A stretch of DNA of 46,927 nt, taken from assembly GCA_020829485.1 (NCBI GenBank), contig JAIVFU010000055.1, forward strand, positions 1-46,927. Direction: 5' to 3'. This DNA is from Nostoc sp. CHAB 5834 (GTDB lineage: Bacteria; Cyanobacteriota; Cyanobacteriia; Cyanobacteriales; Nostocaceae). Below, piece by piece: positions 16,702 to 25,113 of this stretch (within the stretch, counting starts at the first letter, position 1; the number at the start of each line of letters is the position of its first letter). A program made the translations under genes and the position numbers. The notes under the pieces are model-generated. The model was given only the letters and a program-made list of their open reading frames with translations. It was not told where the DNA came from and did no database searches.

Positions 16702-17925
16702 CTACCTCTGCTGGAGTGGTTCTGCCACTGTTTTTTGATAATTAGTAGCCAGAATTTTCTGCAAAATATCGGGAATTTCAAACACGGCTCTATTGTTCAC
16801 CGCAGCGACATTTGCACGGTAGCGGCCAAAGTTTTCCGGCTCAAGAAACTGCTCAACGGCTCGATCAATATCCCGAAAACTGCGGATAACCAGACCTACC
16901 TGCTGCTGTTGAATCCACTCAGTGTTGTATCGTTCCTGTGGCATTGTTGCAGCACTGCGTTCCACAATCACTGGTAGCTTCATGACTAACGCCTCACTAA
17001 TACTACCAGGGCCTGGTTTACCAATCAGAAAATCACTAAGATGCATATAGTAAGGAATGTCTTTTGTAAAGGTGGTGACAAACCTTTTCTGGAGACTTTG
17101 GCTCTCACGTAAAGCTAAAGCTAGTTCTTCATTGCGTCCGCAAATAAAGATGAGTTGTAGTTTTTGGTGAAAAGACTCTAGACGCTTGGCAATTTCTAGC
17201 ATTGCTTTGGAGCCATTACCCCCGAATAATACAAGTCCGGTGAGACAGTCTGGATCTAAACCCAGCCGTTGCCTTTCTTGGGCGCGATCGCTCACAATTG
17301 GTTCATAAAAGCGAGGGTTAATTACCATTCCCGAAGTTTTGACGATCAGATCCTCATTTACTCCTAAAGAACGAGCTTGTTCCACTGCTTTTTGCGTGCC
17401 ACAAACAACATAACTTCCCGTTTCTGGTTCTATCCAATAGGCCGACGGAAAATCAGCAAAATCTATCAGAACTGTCACTAAAGGTGTGCCTGGTTTTACC
17501 TTCTGTAAACTTTCCCAGATCATTTTATTAAACAACGGCACTACAGAAACCACCATGTCTGGCTGTTGCTCGCGCCATTGTTCCTCAAATATCCTCACAC
17601 CAGCATCGTGATTTAGTTTGATCAGTAGTTTATTGAAGGGCATGGTCAGATGGTGAATCCATGTCCAACCGCTTTGCATAATCTGATTGAGAACTTGATC
17701 TCCACTAGTTCCGAATAACTTGTAGATATCCAGTGTCTTTTGTCCTTCTGCTAAACGTTGCGCTAATACGTCTACATCGGTAATACTAGTTTGACAAGGG
17801 AGTTGTTGCTCAATAATTGAAGATATCGCATTAGAAGTAGCGATATGCCCTCCACCACTATTTCCGGTGACAACATTGATCAAAAACTTTTTTTTTGGAT
17901 GTGAGGGTGATTGCATTGTTTCCAT
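16702..17925 (-). CDS. MGDG-synthase-like glycosyltransferase (second in cluster)
   Basis: About 407 residues from ATG 17925; the open frame reaches a TTG at 17952 and no clear ribosome-binding site decides. The N-terminal VVTGNSGGGHIATSNAI matches the GGGH loop of the MGDG synthase/diacylglycerol glucosyltransferase N-domain. The C-terminal half has LVLFGGNGSKAMLEIAKRL, LIFICGRNEEL and the nucleotide-sugar site FLIGKPGPGSISEALVMKLPV. Family members transfer glucose or galactose from UDP-sugar to a lipid hydroxyl. It is related to the enzyme at 22779-23954. It ends in a one-base overlap with the GTG alternative start of the MFS gene. Confidence 0.85.
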   Translation of the reverse strand: METMQSPSHPKKKFLINVVTGNSGGGHIATSNAISSIIEQQLPCQTSITDVDVLAQRLAEGQKTLDIYKLFGTSGDQVLNQIMQSGWTWIHHLTMPFNKLLIKLNHDAGVRIFEEQWREQQPDMVVSVVPLFNKMIWESLQKVKPGTPLVTVLIDFADFPSAYWIEPETGSYVVCGTQKAVEQARSLGVNEDLIVKTSGMVINPRFYEPIVSDRAQERQRLGLDPDCLTGLVLFGGNGSKAMLEIAKRLESFHQKLQLIFICGRNEELALALRESQSLQKRFVTTFTKDIPYYMHLSDFLIGKPGPGSISEALVMKLPVIVERSAATMPQERYNTEWIQQQQVGLVIRSFRDIDRAVEQFLEPENFGRYRANVAAVNNRAVFEIPDILQKILATNYQKTVAEPLQQR

Positions 17926-18030
17926 AAATACAAAATTTTTCTTAAAAACCAAACTTTTTTTGTTATCCTGCTGGGGGAACTTCTATTTAACTCACTTCTC
18001 CAGCAACTCCATAAGGAGGCGATTGTTGGA

Positions 18031-18957
18031 TTAAATGCTTTTGCGGAAAATGATGCTCATCCCAGAATAAAAATTAAGCCAATAGCCAAAAATTGCGTAA
18101 AATGCGAAGAATATAAATCTGCTCGATGTCAACACTTTCCTTGAGTTGATCGGTTCAAAAAATACATCTACCGGCCCGCCGAGGATGCGTTGGTACTCAT
18201 TGGAAACACGAGCATTTAAGGTAGGCCAAAGTGTATCATGATTGGGCCGTAATGAATCTATAAACTCCCACCCTTGACGACGCCCCAATAATTCGATGGA
18301 TTCACGAGTGTAAATATGAAGGTGGTAGGGGACATGTACCGCGTTACAAATATCGTTTATGTCAGGTCGATTTAAGTTAAGGTTAGACGCGTTTGGTGTG
18401 CTGATCAGAATATAACCACCGGGGGTCAGCAAGTTGTTTAACCTATCTAATAGGACACCAGGATCTTCAACATGTTCGATGACATCCTGGAGTAAAATGT
18501 AATCGAATGCTCCTTGTTGAAGCGTTGCCAGGTCGCCGAAGCCGTCCTTGGGCCCGTAAGGGTCATATCCATGACAATTGGTAAAGCCCTGTTGTCGCAG
18601 GTATTTTACAAATAGACCGTTTGCACCACAGCCATAATCGAGTATTGAGTGAGTATTGGAAAACCCATACTTAGTGAGTTGTTTGCGTAATTTTCTGTAG
18701 AAGACGCGAAATGGCCATGTCAATTTTGCCTGGGCAATCGGATATTTTGCGTAGTAATGATCAAGATCCACGACATCTAAACAATGAATTGTCTTGCAAT
18801 CAGGACATCTCCAAACCTTAAATATTTCATCCATAAAGGCTCTGACGTTGCATGGGAACGTAGAAAATGCAGATTCATTATTCAGATCGACGTGAGAATT
18901 GCAAATCAAACATTCAAGGCGTTGCTTGGTTGTACTAACGAATTTTTGTTCCACCAT
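18031..18957 (-). CDS. SAM-dependent methyltransferase with zinc-ribbon N-terminus
   Basis: About 308 residues from ATG 18957 (AAGGA lies very close, so GTG 18954 is also possible). Two CxxC pairs near the start (CLICNS, CPDCKTIHC) suggest a zinc ribbon. Then comes the class I SAM-binding motif ILDYGCGANGLFVKYL, followed by DYILLQDVIEHVEDPGVLLDRL and GGYILISTPN, as in Methyltransf_23 family enzymes. A hydrophobic C-terminal segment (FIFFAFYAIFGYWLNFYSG) may anchor it to the membrane. It probably methylates a hydroxyl, perhaps on a sugar of the product; the substrate is inferred only from context. Confidence 0.8.
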   Translation of the reverse strand: MVEQKFVSTTKQRLECLICNSHVDLNNESAFSTFPCNVRAFMDEIFKVWRCPDCKTIHCLDVVDLDHYYAKYPIAQAKLTWPFRVFYRKLRKQLTKYGFSNTHSILDYGCGANGLFVKYLRQQGFTNCHGYDPYGPKDGFGDLATLQQGAFDYILLQDVIEHVEDPGVLLDRLNNLLTPGGYILISTPNASNLNLNRPDINDICNAVHVPYHLHIYTRESIELLGRRQGWEFIDSLRPNHDTLWPTLNARVSNEYQRILGGPVDVFFEPINSRKVLTSSRFIFFAFYAIFGYWLNFYSGMSIIFRKSI

Positions 18958-19067
18958 AATCCTTATGTTAAAAAATAATACCAATTTTTTAGTCAGAATT
19001 TCAGGGAAAGAGTTCTATGTTTTTTATCCATCACAAGTGCGATCGCATCGCATCTTTTTCACACTTT

Positions 19068-20195
19068 TTACATAGAATTCGCTATTTCTTTCTCAAACAA
19101 ACCAAGTGCCCGAAGTACTGCGTGATCCATGTCATAGTACTTGTAATCTCCAAGTCGCCCTGCAAAGAGTACTGTACCGTTGAGTTTCTCTACTTCTTTG
19201 AGGTATAAGCTCAAGCGATCGCGGCTCTCTTCATTGAGAATAGGATAATAAGGATCATTTCTCCCTGGTACATAAGCCTGGGGATATTCCATCACCAAGG
19301 TAGTTTTAGGAGAAGTTTGTCCTGACAAATACTTCTGTTCAGTGATGCGAGTAATGTCGTAATCATTAGGATAGTTAACTGTACCCACCTCTTGATACTG
19401 TTCTTGATCTAAAGTATCGAATTGAAAGCGCAGACTACGATAAGGCAATTCACCATACATATAATCAAAAAAGGTGTCAATCGGCGCAGTGCAAAGTAAC
19501 CGATGAAACTTAACATCTTTGATAATCTCGCGGTAATCTGCGTTTAGCAATACCTTAATGTTGGGATGAGCCAGCATTCGCCGAAACATTTCTGTATAGC
19601 CTAGCTTAGGCATAGCCTGATAGGGGTCTTGAAAATAACGGTCATCCCGACTGATATAAACTGGAACACGTCCCGTTACTCCCCTATCCAGATCCTCTGG
19701 TTTCATCCCCCACTGTTTGATTGTGTAATGGAGAAAAACATTTTCATAAATGTAATCAGCTAAAAAGCTGAGATCGCCACTAGCACTTTCTCGCAGTTTC
19801 AAAATGGGTACTTTCACTCCAAAACCGAAGTTTTCTAGAAGCAAATTCTCCAACTTCTCTGCATATTTTTCAGGAAAAAGTGCATGGAGAGAATTGAGAT
19901 TAAAAGGGATAGGAACTTTCTTACCCTCTAAAACTCCCAGTACATGATGATAGTAATGCCTCCATTCTGTGAATTGAGAGAGATAATCCCATACTTTTTT
20001 AGACTTAGTATGAAAGATGTGAGGCCCATATTTATGAACGAGAATACCATGCTCGTTGTAGTAATCGTAAGCATTACCCCCGATATGATCTCGCTGCTCT
20101 ACAATAAGTACTCTCTGTCCAAGCTGAGTTGCTAGCCGTTCAGCCATTACACAGGCTGAGTATCCAGCCCCTACGATTAGCCAATCAAATAGCAT
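19068..20195 (-). CDS. glf: UDP-galactopyranose mutase
   Basis: A 375-residue flavoprotein. The N-terminus DWLIVGAGYSACVMAERLA is the FAD-binding motif, followed by VEQRDHIGGNAYDYY and HKYGPHIFHTKSKKVWDYL, which are hallmark segments of UGM. Downstream are IPFNLNSLHALFP, YTIKQWGMKPEDLD, RVPVYISRDDRYFQD, a NYPNDYDITRITEQKYL segment and a C-terminal GRLGDYKYYDMDHAVLRAL. The enzyme interconverts UDP-galactopyranose and UDP-galactofuranose. Length fits the bacterial family (about 370-390). Its place in the cluster suggests that a galactofuranosyl unit is added to the product. Confidence 0.95.
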   Translation of the reverse strand: MLFDWLIVGAGYSACVMAERLATQLGQRVLIVEQRDHIGGNAYDYYNEHGILVHKYGPHIFHTKSKKVWDYLSQFTEWRHYYHHVLGVLEGKKVPIPFNLNSLHALFPEKYAEKLENLLLENFGFGVKVPILKLRESASGDLSFLADYIYENVFLHYTIKQWGMKPEDLDRGVTGRVPVYISRDDRYFQDPYQAMPKLGYTEMFRRMLAHPNIKVLLNADYREIIKDVKFHRLLCTAPIDTFFDYMYGELPYRSLRFQFDTLDQEQYQEVGTVNYPNDYDITRITEQKYLSGQTSPKTTLVMEYPQAYVPGRNDPYYPILNEESRDRLSLYLKEVEKLNGTVLFAGRLGDYKYYDMDHAVLRALGLFEKEIANSM

Positions 20196-20290
20196 ATTAT
20201 TTCACTCCGGTTATTTTTTGGGCAGGGTAGATATCGTTAGTAGTTTTAAATTCGGCGATATTAATGTTTAAAGTTTTGGATTTAAATGAG

Positions 20291-21835
20291 TTATCTTAGT
20301 CTTTCAAGTAGATGCTCTCCAACCCGCAAAGCGTTGGCCATCATCGTTAGCGTTGGGTTCACAGCACCACTAGACGGGAAAAAGCTACCATCAACAACGT
20401 ATAAGTTATCAATATCGTGAGTACGACAATTGAGATCGAGTACAGATGTTTTAGGATCTTCACCAAAACGACAAGTACCACATTGATACCCAAAGGGCAT
20501 TTTTGTAGTTATATAAATTGATAATGAGCTATTAGTGTGTGGCTCAATGGACTTTAATACTTGAATCCAACGCTTAATAAAACGATTAAATGCTTCTTCA
20601 TTATTATTTGTATATTCAAGGAAAATTTTATCACCCTTGGCACGCACGCGATTGTTAGCATCTGGCAGGTCTTCACCCATAAGAAACCAACCAGTAGTGC
20701 GATCTGCTACTGCTTTATATACTCCCTTGGGAAGAATTCCTTTAGGAATAAAAGGTGGTGTATTAGTAGCAGCTCTATGTTCATTGATGTCGCCCAGTGT
20801 CTGTACATGTCCCATTGGGTAAGGAAAATCTTTCTCTCCCCAATAAAAATCATTAACAGCAAGTGTCTTAGGATAAACTGTCGGATTAGGTTTTACCCCT
20901 AAAGCCACGATCGCTGCAATATTATGCTTGATATAATTGCGTCCTACAAGATCGGAACTATTTGCTAGTCCGTTTGCGTGTTGGTCATTGGCAGATTTGA
21001 GCAATAATGCTGCTGAGTTGATTGCACCACAAGCAACAACAACTATATCTCCAGAGAAAATCTGACGATTACCTGCGATTTCTGCTTCCACGCCAGTCAC
21101 CTGGCGACCAGATGGACTAGTATGCAAGCATAAAACTTTGGCTTCGGTGAGCAAAGTCAGATTGGAATGGACTATTGCTGGACGTACACCGTTAATATCT
21201 GCATCGGCTTTGGCATTGACCAAACACGGAAAGCCATCGCATGTGTTGCAACGAATACATGCACTTAAAAAACGATTGACTTCATTGAGCTTGACTGCTA
21301 GAGGCTGGTAAGAGGGATGAAACCCTTTATCCTTGAGAGCATAGTAGATTTCTTCAATGTATGGTTCATGGCTGATGGCTGGATAGGGATAGTCTTCGCT
21401 GCTTGGTGGTTCAGTCGGGTCAAGACCTCGCATACCATGTACTTCGTAAAACCTTTCAGCCTGAGCGTAGTAGGGAGCAAAATCCTGATACTTCAACGGC
21501 CATTCTGGAGAAATACCATCTTTATGAATGACTTTTTCAAAATCCCCCTCGCGGAACCTGTACAGCGTCGCACCATAAAATTTAGTATTACCGCCAACGT
21601 AATAGTATGTTGGTGTATCCATTGGCTTGCCATCTTTGTCATACCACACTTCGGAACTGCGGTAGCGACCTTTTCCATAGATTTCTTGAGAATCCCAATT
21701 AGCTTTTTCTTTGGTAAGAAAAGGGCCTCGTTCTAAAACTAAAATTTTCTTTCCACTTGGTGCCAAGGCTTTTGCCAGAGTTCCGCCACCTGCACCCGTA
21801 CCAATAATTATGACATCATAATGTTCATTAACCAT
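20291..21835 (-). CDS. GMC-type FAD oxidoreductase
   Basis: A 514-residue protein with YDVIIIGTGAGGGTLAKAL at the N-terminus (Rossmann FAD motif), then YYYVGGNTKFYGATLYRFR, and the C-terminal block YVVDGSFFPSSGAVNPTLTMMANAL typical of glucose-methanol-choline oxidoreductases. A cysteine-rich patch, CIRCNTCDGFPC (about residue 215), and CGTCRFG are also present. GMC enzymes oxidise alcohols to carbonyls; a likely substrate is a hydroxyl on the lipid chain or sugar of the cluster's product. It follows SDR-2 by about 60 bases and precedes glf by about 95. Confidence 0.9.
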   Translation of the reverse strand: MVNEHYDVIIIGTGAGGGTLAKALAPSGKKILVLERGPFLTKEKANWDSQEIYGKGRYRSSEVWYDKDGKPMDTPTYYYVGGNTKFYGATLYRFREGDFEKVIHKDGISPEWPLKYQDFAPYYAQAERFYEVHGMRGLDPTEPPSSEDYPYPAISHEPYIEEIYYALKDKGFHPSYQPLAVKLNEVNRFLSACIRCNTCDGFPCLVNAKADADINGVRPAIVHSNLTLLTEAKVLCLHTSPSGRQVTGVEAEIAGNRQIFSGDIVVVACGAINSAALLLKSANDQHANGLANSSDLVGRNYIKHNIAAIVALGVKPNPTVYPKTLAVNDFYWGEKDFPYPMGHVQTLGDINEHRAATNTPPFIPKGILPKGVYKAVADRTTGWFLMGEDLPDANNRVRAKGDKIFLEYTNNNEEAFNRFIKRWIQVLKSIEPHTNSSLSIYITTKMPFGYQCGTCRFGEDPKTSVLDLNCRTHDIDNLYVVDGSFFPSSGAVNPTLTMMANALRVGEHLLERLR

Positions 21836-21898
21836 TTGCGTAATTCGTAATTAAGAAAGTCAGGTTTAATCTCCCTTGTTTGGCAGAATTGGTATAAC

Positions 21899-22732
21899 TT
21901 AGTTTTTCACAAGATGCTTCACTTGCATTTGCCTTTCTGCACAGCTTCGATTCATCTCTACCAAGCCAAACCGTCGAATAATTGCATCCCCAAGTTGTGG
22001 AGAAAGTTGTGAAATAGCAAAGAAGATTTTAGATGTCAGTCCATCAAGTATCACTTCGTTGTGGTTTTGCTGAATGGACTGAAGCACTGCGTTTGCTACT
22101 TCTGTCGGATGGGCGAGGCGGGCTACACTGGGTGCTGTTATGTTAAGAGCATGAAACATTCCAGCATCGGTAACTCCAGGACAAATGACTGAAACCCCGA
22201 CATTGGTATTAGCTAATTCTTGCCGAATTGCATCTGACCACATAATTAAACCAGCTTTACTGGCTGAATAAATGCTGTTATAAGTCGCTCCCTTTTTACC
22301 AGCTGTAGAGGAAATATTCACAATATGACCACTATTGCGCTCTAGCATAGTTGGTAGTATCAAACGAGCTAACTCTATTGGTGCTAGAAGATTGGTTGTC
22401 GATATAGATTGAATATCCTCTAAAGTGTAATTCTGGAAAGGTCGGAATTTTTCTATTGCCGCATTATTAATCAAAATATCAATGGGGCCGGCAAGTTGCT
22501 CAATCTTCTGCACTAGGGAGGGTAATTCTTCCAATTGTCTAATGTCAAAGGGAACACTTATAGCTTTACCACCCTCAGCTTCAATCTCAGCACATATTTG
22601 CTCTAGACCTTCTTGAGAACGAGAAATGGCAACTACGGTTGCTTGCTCTTTTGCTAAAGCACGAGCAATAAATACTCCGATGCCACGGGAAGCACCAGTT
22701 ACAATTGCTGTTTTACCTACTATTGTTTTCAC
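21899..22732 (-). CDS. HetN/HetM-like short-chain dehydrogenase (SDR-2)
   Basis: 277 residues from GTG 22732, preceded by GGAGG at good spacing; the ATG two bases upstream would hit a stop at once. It has the TGASRGIG NAD(P) motif, NNAA, catalytic serine (NISSTAGKKG) and YSASK. It resembles HetN and other SDRs linked to heterocyst glycolipid loci. In the place where HetN carries ERGSGR this protein reads LERNSGHIVN. It probably reduces a ketone or oxidises an alcohol of the product. It is paralogous to the SDR at 24107-25000. Confidence 0.88.
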   Translation of the reverse strand: MKTIVGKTAIVTGASRGIGVFIARALAKEQATVVAISRSQEGLEQICAEIEAEGGKAISVPFDIRQLEELPSLVQKIEQLAGPIDILINNAAIEKFRPFQNYTLEDIQSISTTNLLAPIELARLILPTMLERNSGHIVNISSTAGKKGATYNSIYSASKAGLIMWSDAIRQELANTNVGVSVICPGVTDAGMFHALNITAPSVARLAHPTEVANAVLQSIQQNHNEVILDGLTSKIFFAISQLSPQLGDAIIRRFGLVEMNRSCAERQMQVKHLVKN

Positions 22733-22778
22733 ATTTACCCTCCAAAATTTTTATGTATAGCAGTTTTTTATATATCCA

Positions 22779-23954
22779 TCAAACTGTTGAGGATAACTGC
22801 TTATTTGTCTCAACTGTTGGAGAAGGCGCAACTGAGAAAGAGTTTTCAAGAATTTGTTCCAAAATATCAACAACTTCAAATACTCCTTGATTGTTGATCG
22901 CGGCGGCGTTGGCACGGTACTCAGCTAGGGTTTCCGCCTGGATTAGCTTTGCTACAGCTTGGTTAATATCGCGGAAATCGCGGACTACAATCCCAATTTC
23001 ATTTTCTGCAATCCACTCAGCCGAAGGCCGTTCTTGAAACATACTTAAGGCGTTGCAATCTGTAATTACTGGCAAGCTCATTGCCACAGCTTCGCTAACA
23101 CCTACGGAGCCAGATTTACCAATAAAGAAATCCGACAGATGCATGTAGTAAGGAATTTCACTAGTAAAAGTTTCAATGAACCTTGGTAAACGACTCTTTT
23201 GACCGCGCAAAGTATTTGCTATCTCTTCATTGCGTCCGCAGATAAAAATGAGTTGTAGATTCAATGACGATTTCTCTAGAGAATCGGCAATTTCTAGCAT
23301 TGCTTTTGATCCCTGACTACCAAAAGTGATTAAACCTGTAGGCAAATCTGGATTTAGACCTAAGCGTTCTCTTTCAATTTTGCGATCGCTATTTACGGGT
23401 TCAGAGAATCGAGGATGAATTACCACTCCTGAAGTGCTGAAAATTCGCTCTTGCGTATAACCCAAATTTTTTGCTTGTTCAACTGCTCGTTGAGTAGGAC
23501 AAATTAAAAATTGTCCTTGTGGATCAATCCAGAAGTTGGGTGGACAATCGGCGTGATCGGTCATTACCGTTGTAAAAGGTACACTAGGCGATACTGCCTG
23601 CAAGCTTTGATTAATCAGCCCGTTGATATAGGGTAGTAATGAAACCACCATATCAGGTTGATGTTGCTGCCAATATCTTTTAAAACGTCCTAGCCAAGCA
23701 AAACGAGAAAGGCGTATTTGTAATTTGAATGAGGGAACTAAGAAAGGGTCATTAATAATTTTTGCCCAGTTCTTTTTGAGTATTAGCTGATTGTAAACGT
23801 AGTGGGGAGCAGTCGTGCCAATAATTTCTTTGAAAGCATCCACTATATGAATTTCCCAAGGTAATTGTCGCTGCTCGATCACTTTTTGCAAAGCATTGGC
23901 TGTGCTGCGATGACCTGCGCCTAAATCATAAATCATCAAATATACTTTTTTCAT
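22779..23954 (-). CDS. MGDG-synthase-like glycosyltransferase (first in cluster)
   Basis: About 391 residues from ATG 23954 (frame open to a TTG at 23969). The N-terminus KKVYLMIYDLGAGHRSTANAL holds the GxGH loop of the family. The middle has DMVVSLLPYINGL and TDHADCPPNFWIDP. The C-terminal domain has GLITFGSQGSKAMLEIADSL, LIFICGRNEEIA and FFIGKSGSVGVSEAVAMSLPVI (UDP-sugar site). Such enzymes glycosylate lipid alcohols at the membrane face. It lies between the two HetN-like SDR genes. With the enzyme at 16702-17925 it suggests two glycosylation steps. Confidence 0.88.
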   Translation of the reverse strand: MKKVYLMIYDLGAGHRSTANALQKVIEQRQLPWEIHIVDAFKEIIGTTAPHYVYNQLILKKNWAKIINDPFLVPSFKLQIRLSRFAWLGRFKRYWQQHQPDMVVSLLPYINGLINQSLQAVSPSVPFTTVMTDHADCPPNFWIDPQGQFLICPTQRAVEQAKNLGYTQERIFSTSGVVIHPRFSEPVNSDRKIERERLGLNPDLPTGLITFGSQGSKAMLEIADSLEKSSLNLQLIFICGRNEEIANTLRGQKSRLPRFIETFTSEIPYYMHLSDFFIGKSGSVGVSEAVAMSLPVITDCNALSMFQERPSAEWIAENEIGIVVRDFRDINQAVAKLIQAETLAEYRANAAAINNQGVFEVVDILEQILENSFSVAPSPTVETNKQLSSTV

Positions 23955-24106
23955 GGTTTTACCATTCAATTTGTATTTGGGTTCGGGACAATCTTTTTAA
24001 ATTTGATATCTAAATTCAACATCATCTTTGGTACATAGACTTTAGTGCTTAAGAAAAGGACTAAAGTCCTTACTACAAACTTATTGACCTATCAAAATTG
24101 GTGTGG

Positions 24107-25000
24107 TCAATTAGTAGTTTTGTCTGATGTTGCTGTTACCATTGATTTACTTGTACTAAATTTCAACGCGACGCGTTTTTGATTCTCGATACGGAGTTGA
24201 TTGAGCTTACCTACTCCCATCCACTGATAAACTGCATCGCCAAATAGGGGAAAAATTTGCCACAGCCCCATAAGCAGTTTTGATATAATTTCTGTTGTCG
24301 GATCTTGATTGACAATCACTTCTGCTTGATTCTGCTTAATAGCGCGGATGACCGCTTTTGCTACATCATCTGGTGTCGATGCGCCTGCTAATTTTGGTAT
24401 GGGTACGCCAGTATCGGCAATCATTCCTTCCCCAGAAACATATCCCGGACAGATTGCAGAAATTTCCACGCCAGTACTAGCTAGTTCTTGTCTGAGTGCA
24501 TCAGTCCATATAAGGACACCTGCTTTACTAGCAGAGTAAACACTGTTATAAGGGTTTCCCTTTTTACCAGCTAGAGAAGCAATATTAACAATGTGACCTC
24601 TGTTTTGGTCTAACATCGTTGGTAGTACCAAACGACTTAATTCCATCACCGATAGCAAGTTAATTGTTAATATTGACTGTAACTCCGCAGTGGAATAATC
24701 TTGAAACTTTTTGTATATCTCTATACCTGCGTTGTTAATTAAAATGTCAATTGGCCCTGCAAGCTGATTGATTTGCTGAATCAGGTTTGGCAGATCCTCA
24801 AGCTTACTGAGGTCATATTTAATACCTAACCAGTGACCTCCTAAAGCTTTGACTTCGGCAGCTACTTGATCTAGTGCCTCTTGCGATCGCGAAACACCAA
24901 CTATAGTCGCCTTTTCTTTTGCCAAAGCACGAGCAATAAATACCCCAATGCCGCGTGAGGCTCCTGTCAGAAGTACTGTCTGACCTGCAATAATTGACAT
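24107..25000 (-). CDS. HetN/HetM-like short-chain dehydrogenase (SDR-1)
   Basis: 297 residues from ATG 25000, with AGAGGA about 12 bases upstream. It has VLLTGASRGIGVFIARALAK, NNAG, ASLAGKKG and YSASK, the classical SDR set. Overall resemblance to HetN, the heterocyst-patterning SDR, is strong, including AICPGYVS and the C-terminal EVIVNQDP segment. The HetN hexapeptide ERGSGR is replaced by DQNRGH, so the PatS-like inhibitory function is not expected. It is the first gene after the docking-domain protein. Confidence 0.88.
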   Translation of the reverse strand: MSIIAGQTVLLTGASRGIGVFIARALAKEKATIVGVSRSQEALDQVAAEVKALGGHWLGIKYDLSKLEDLPNLIQQINQLAGPIDILINNAGIEIYKKFQDYSTAELQSILTINLLSVMELSRLVLPTMLDQNRGHIVNIASLAGKKGNPYNSVYSASKAGVLIWTDALRQELASTGVEISAICPGYVSGEGMIADTGVPIPKLAGASTPDDVAKAVIRAIKQNQAEVIVNQDPTTEIISKLLMGLWQIFPLFGDAVYQWMGVGKLNQLRIENQKRVALKFSTSKSMVTATSDKTTN

Positions 25001-25059
25001 AATTGCTTAACATCCTCTTTCATCAGTACCAACCTATTAGTCCGCCAAGTCAACCAAGT

Positions 25060-25100
25060 TTTAGAATCTTTCTCTGTGTTCTCTGTGCCTCTGTGGTTCG
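25060..25100. repeat. CTCTGTG-type intergenic repeat
   Basis: TTTCTCTGTGTTCTCTGTGCCTCTGTGG lies between SDR-1 and the 621-aa gene. Related sequence on the opposite strand occurs at 34650-34685 and, degenerate, at 27062-27125, all between genes of the cluster. These are heptamer-like short tandem repeats of heterocystous cyanobacteria. Confidence 0.6.
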
Positions 25101-25113
25101 TTAACCCCACTCA

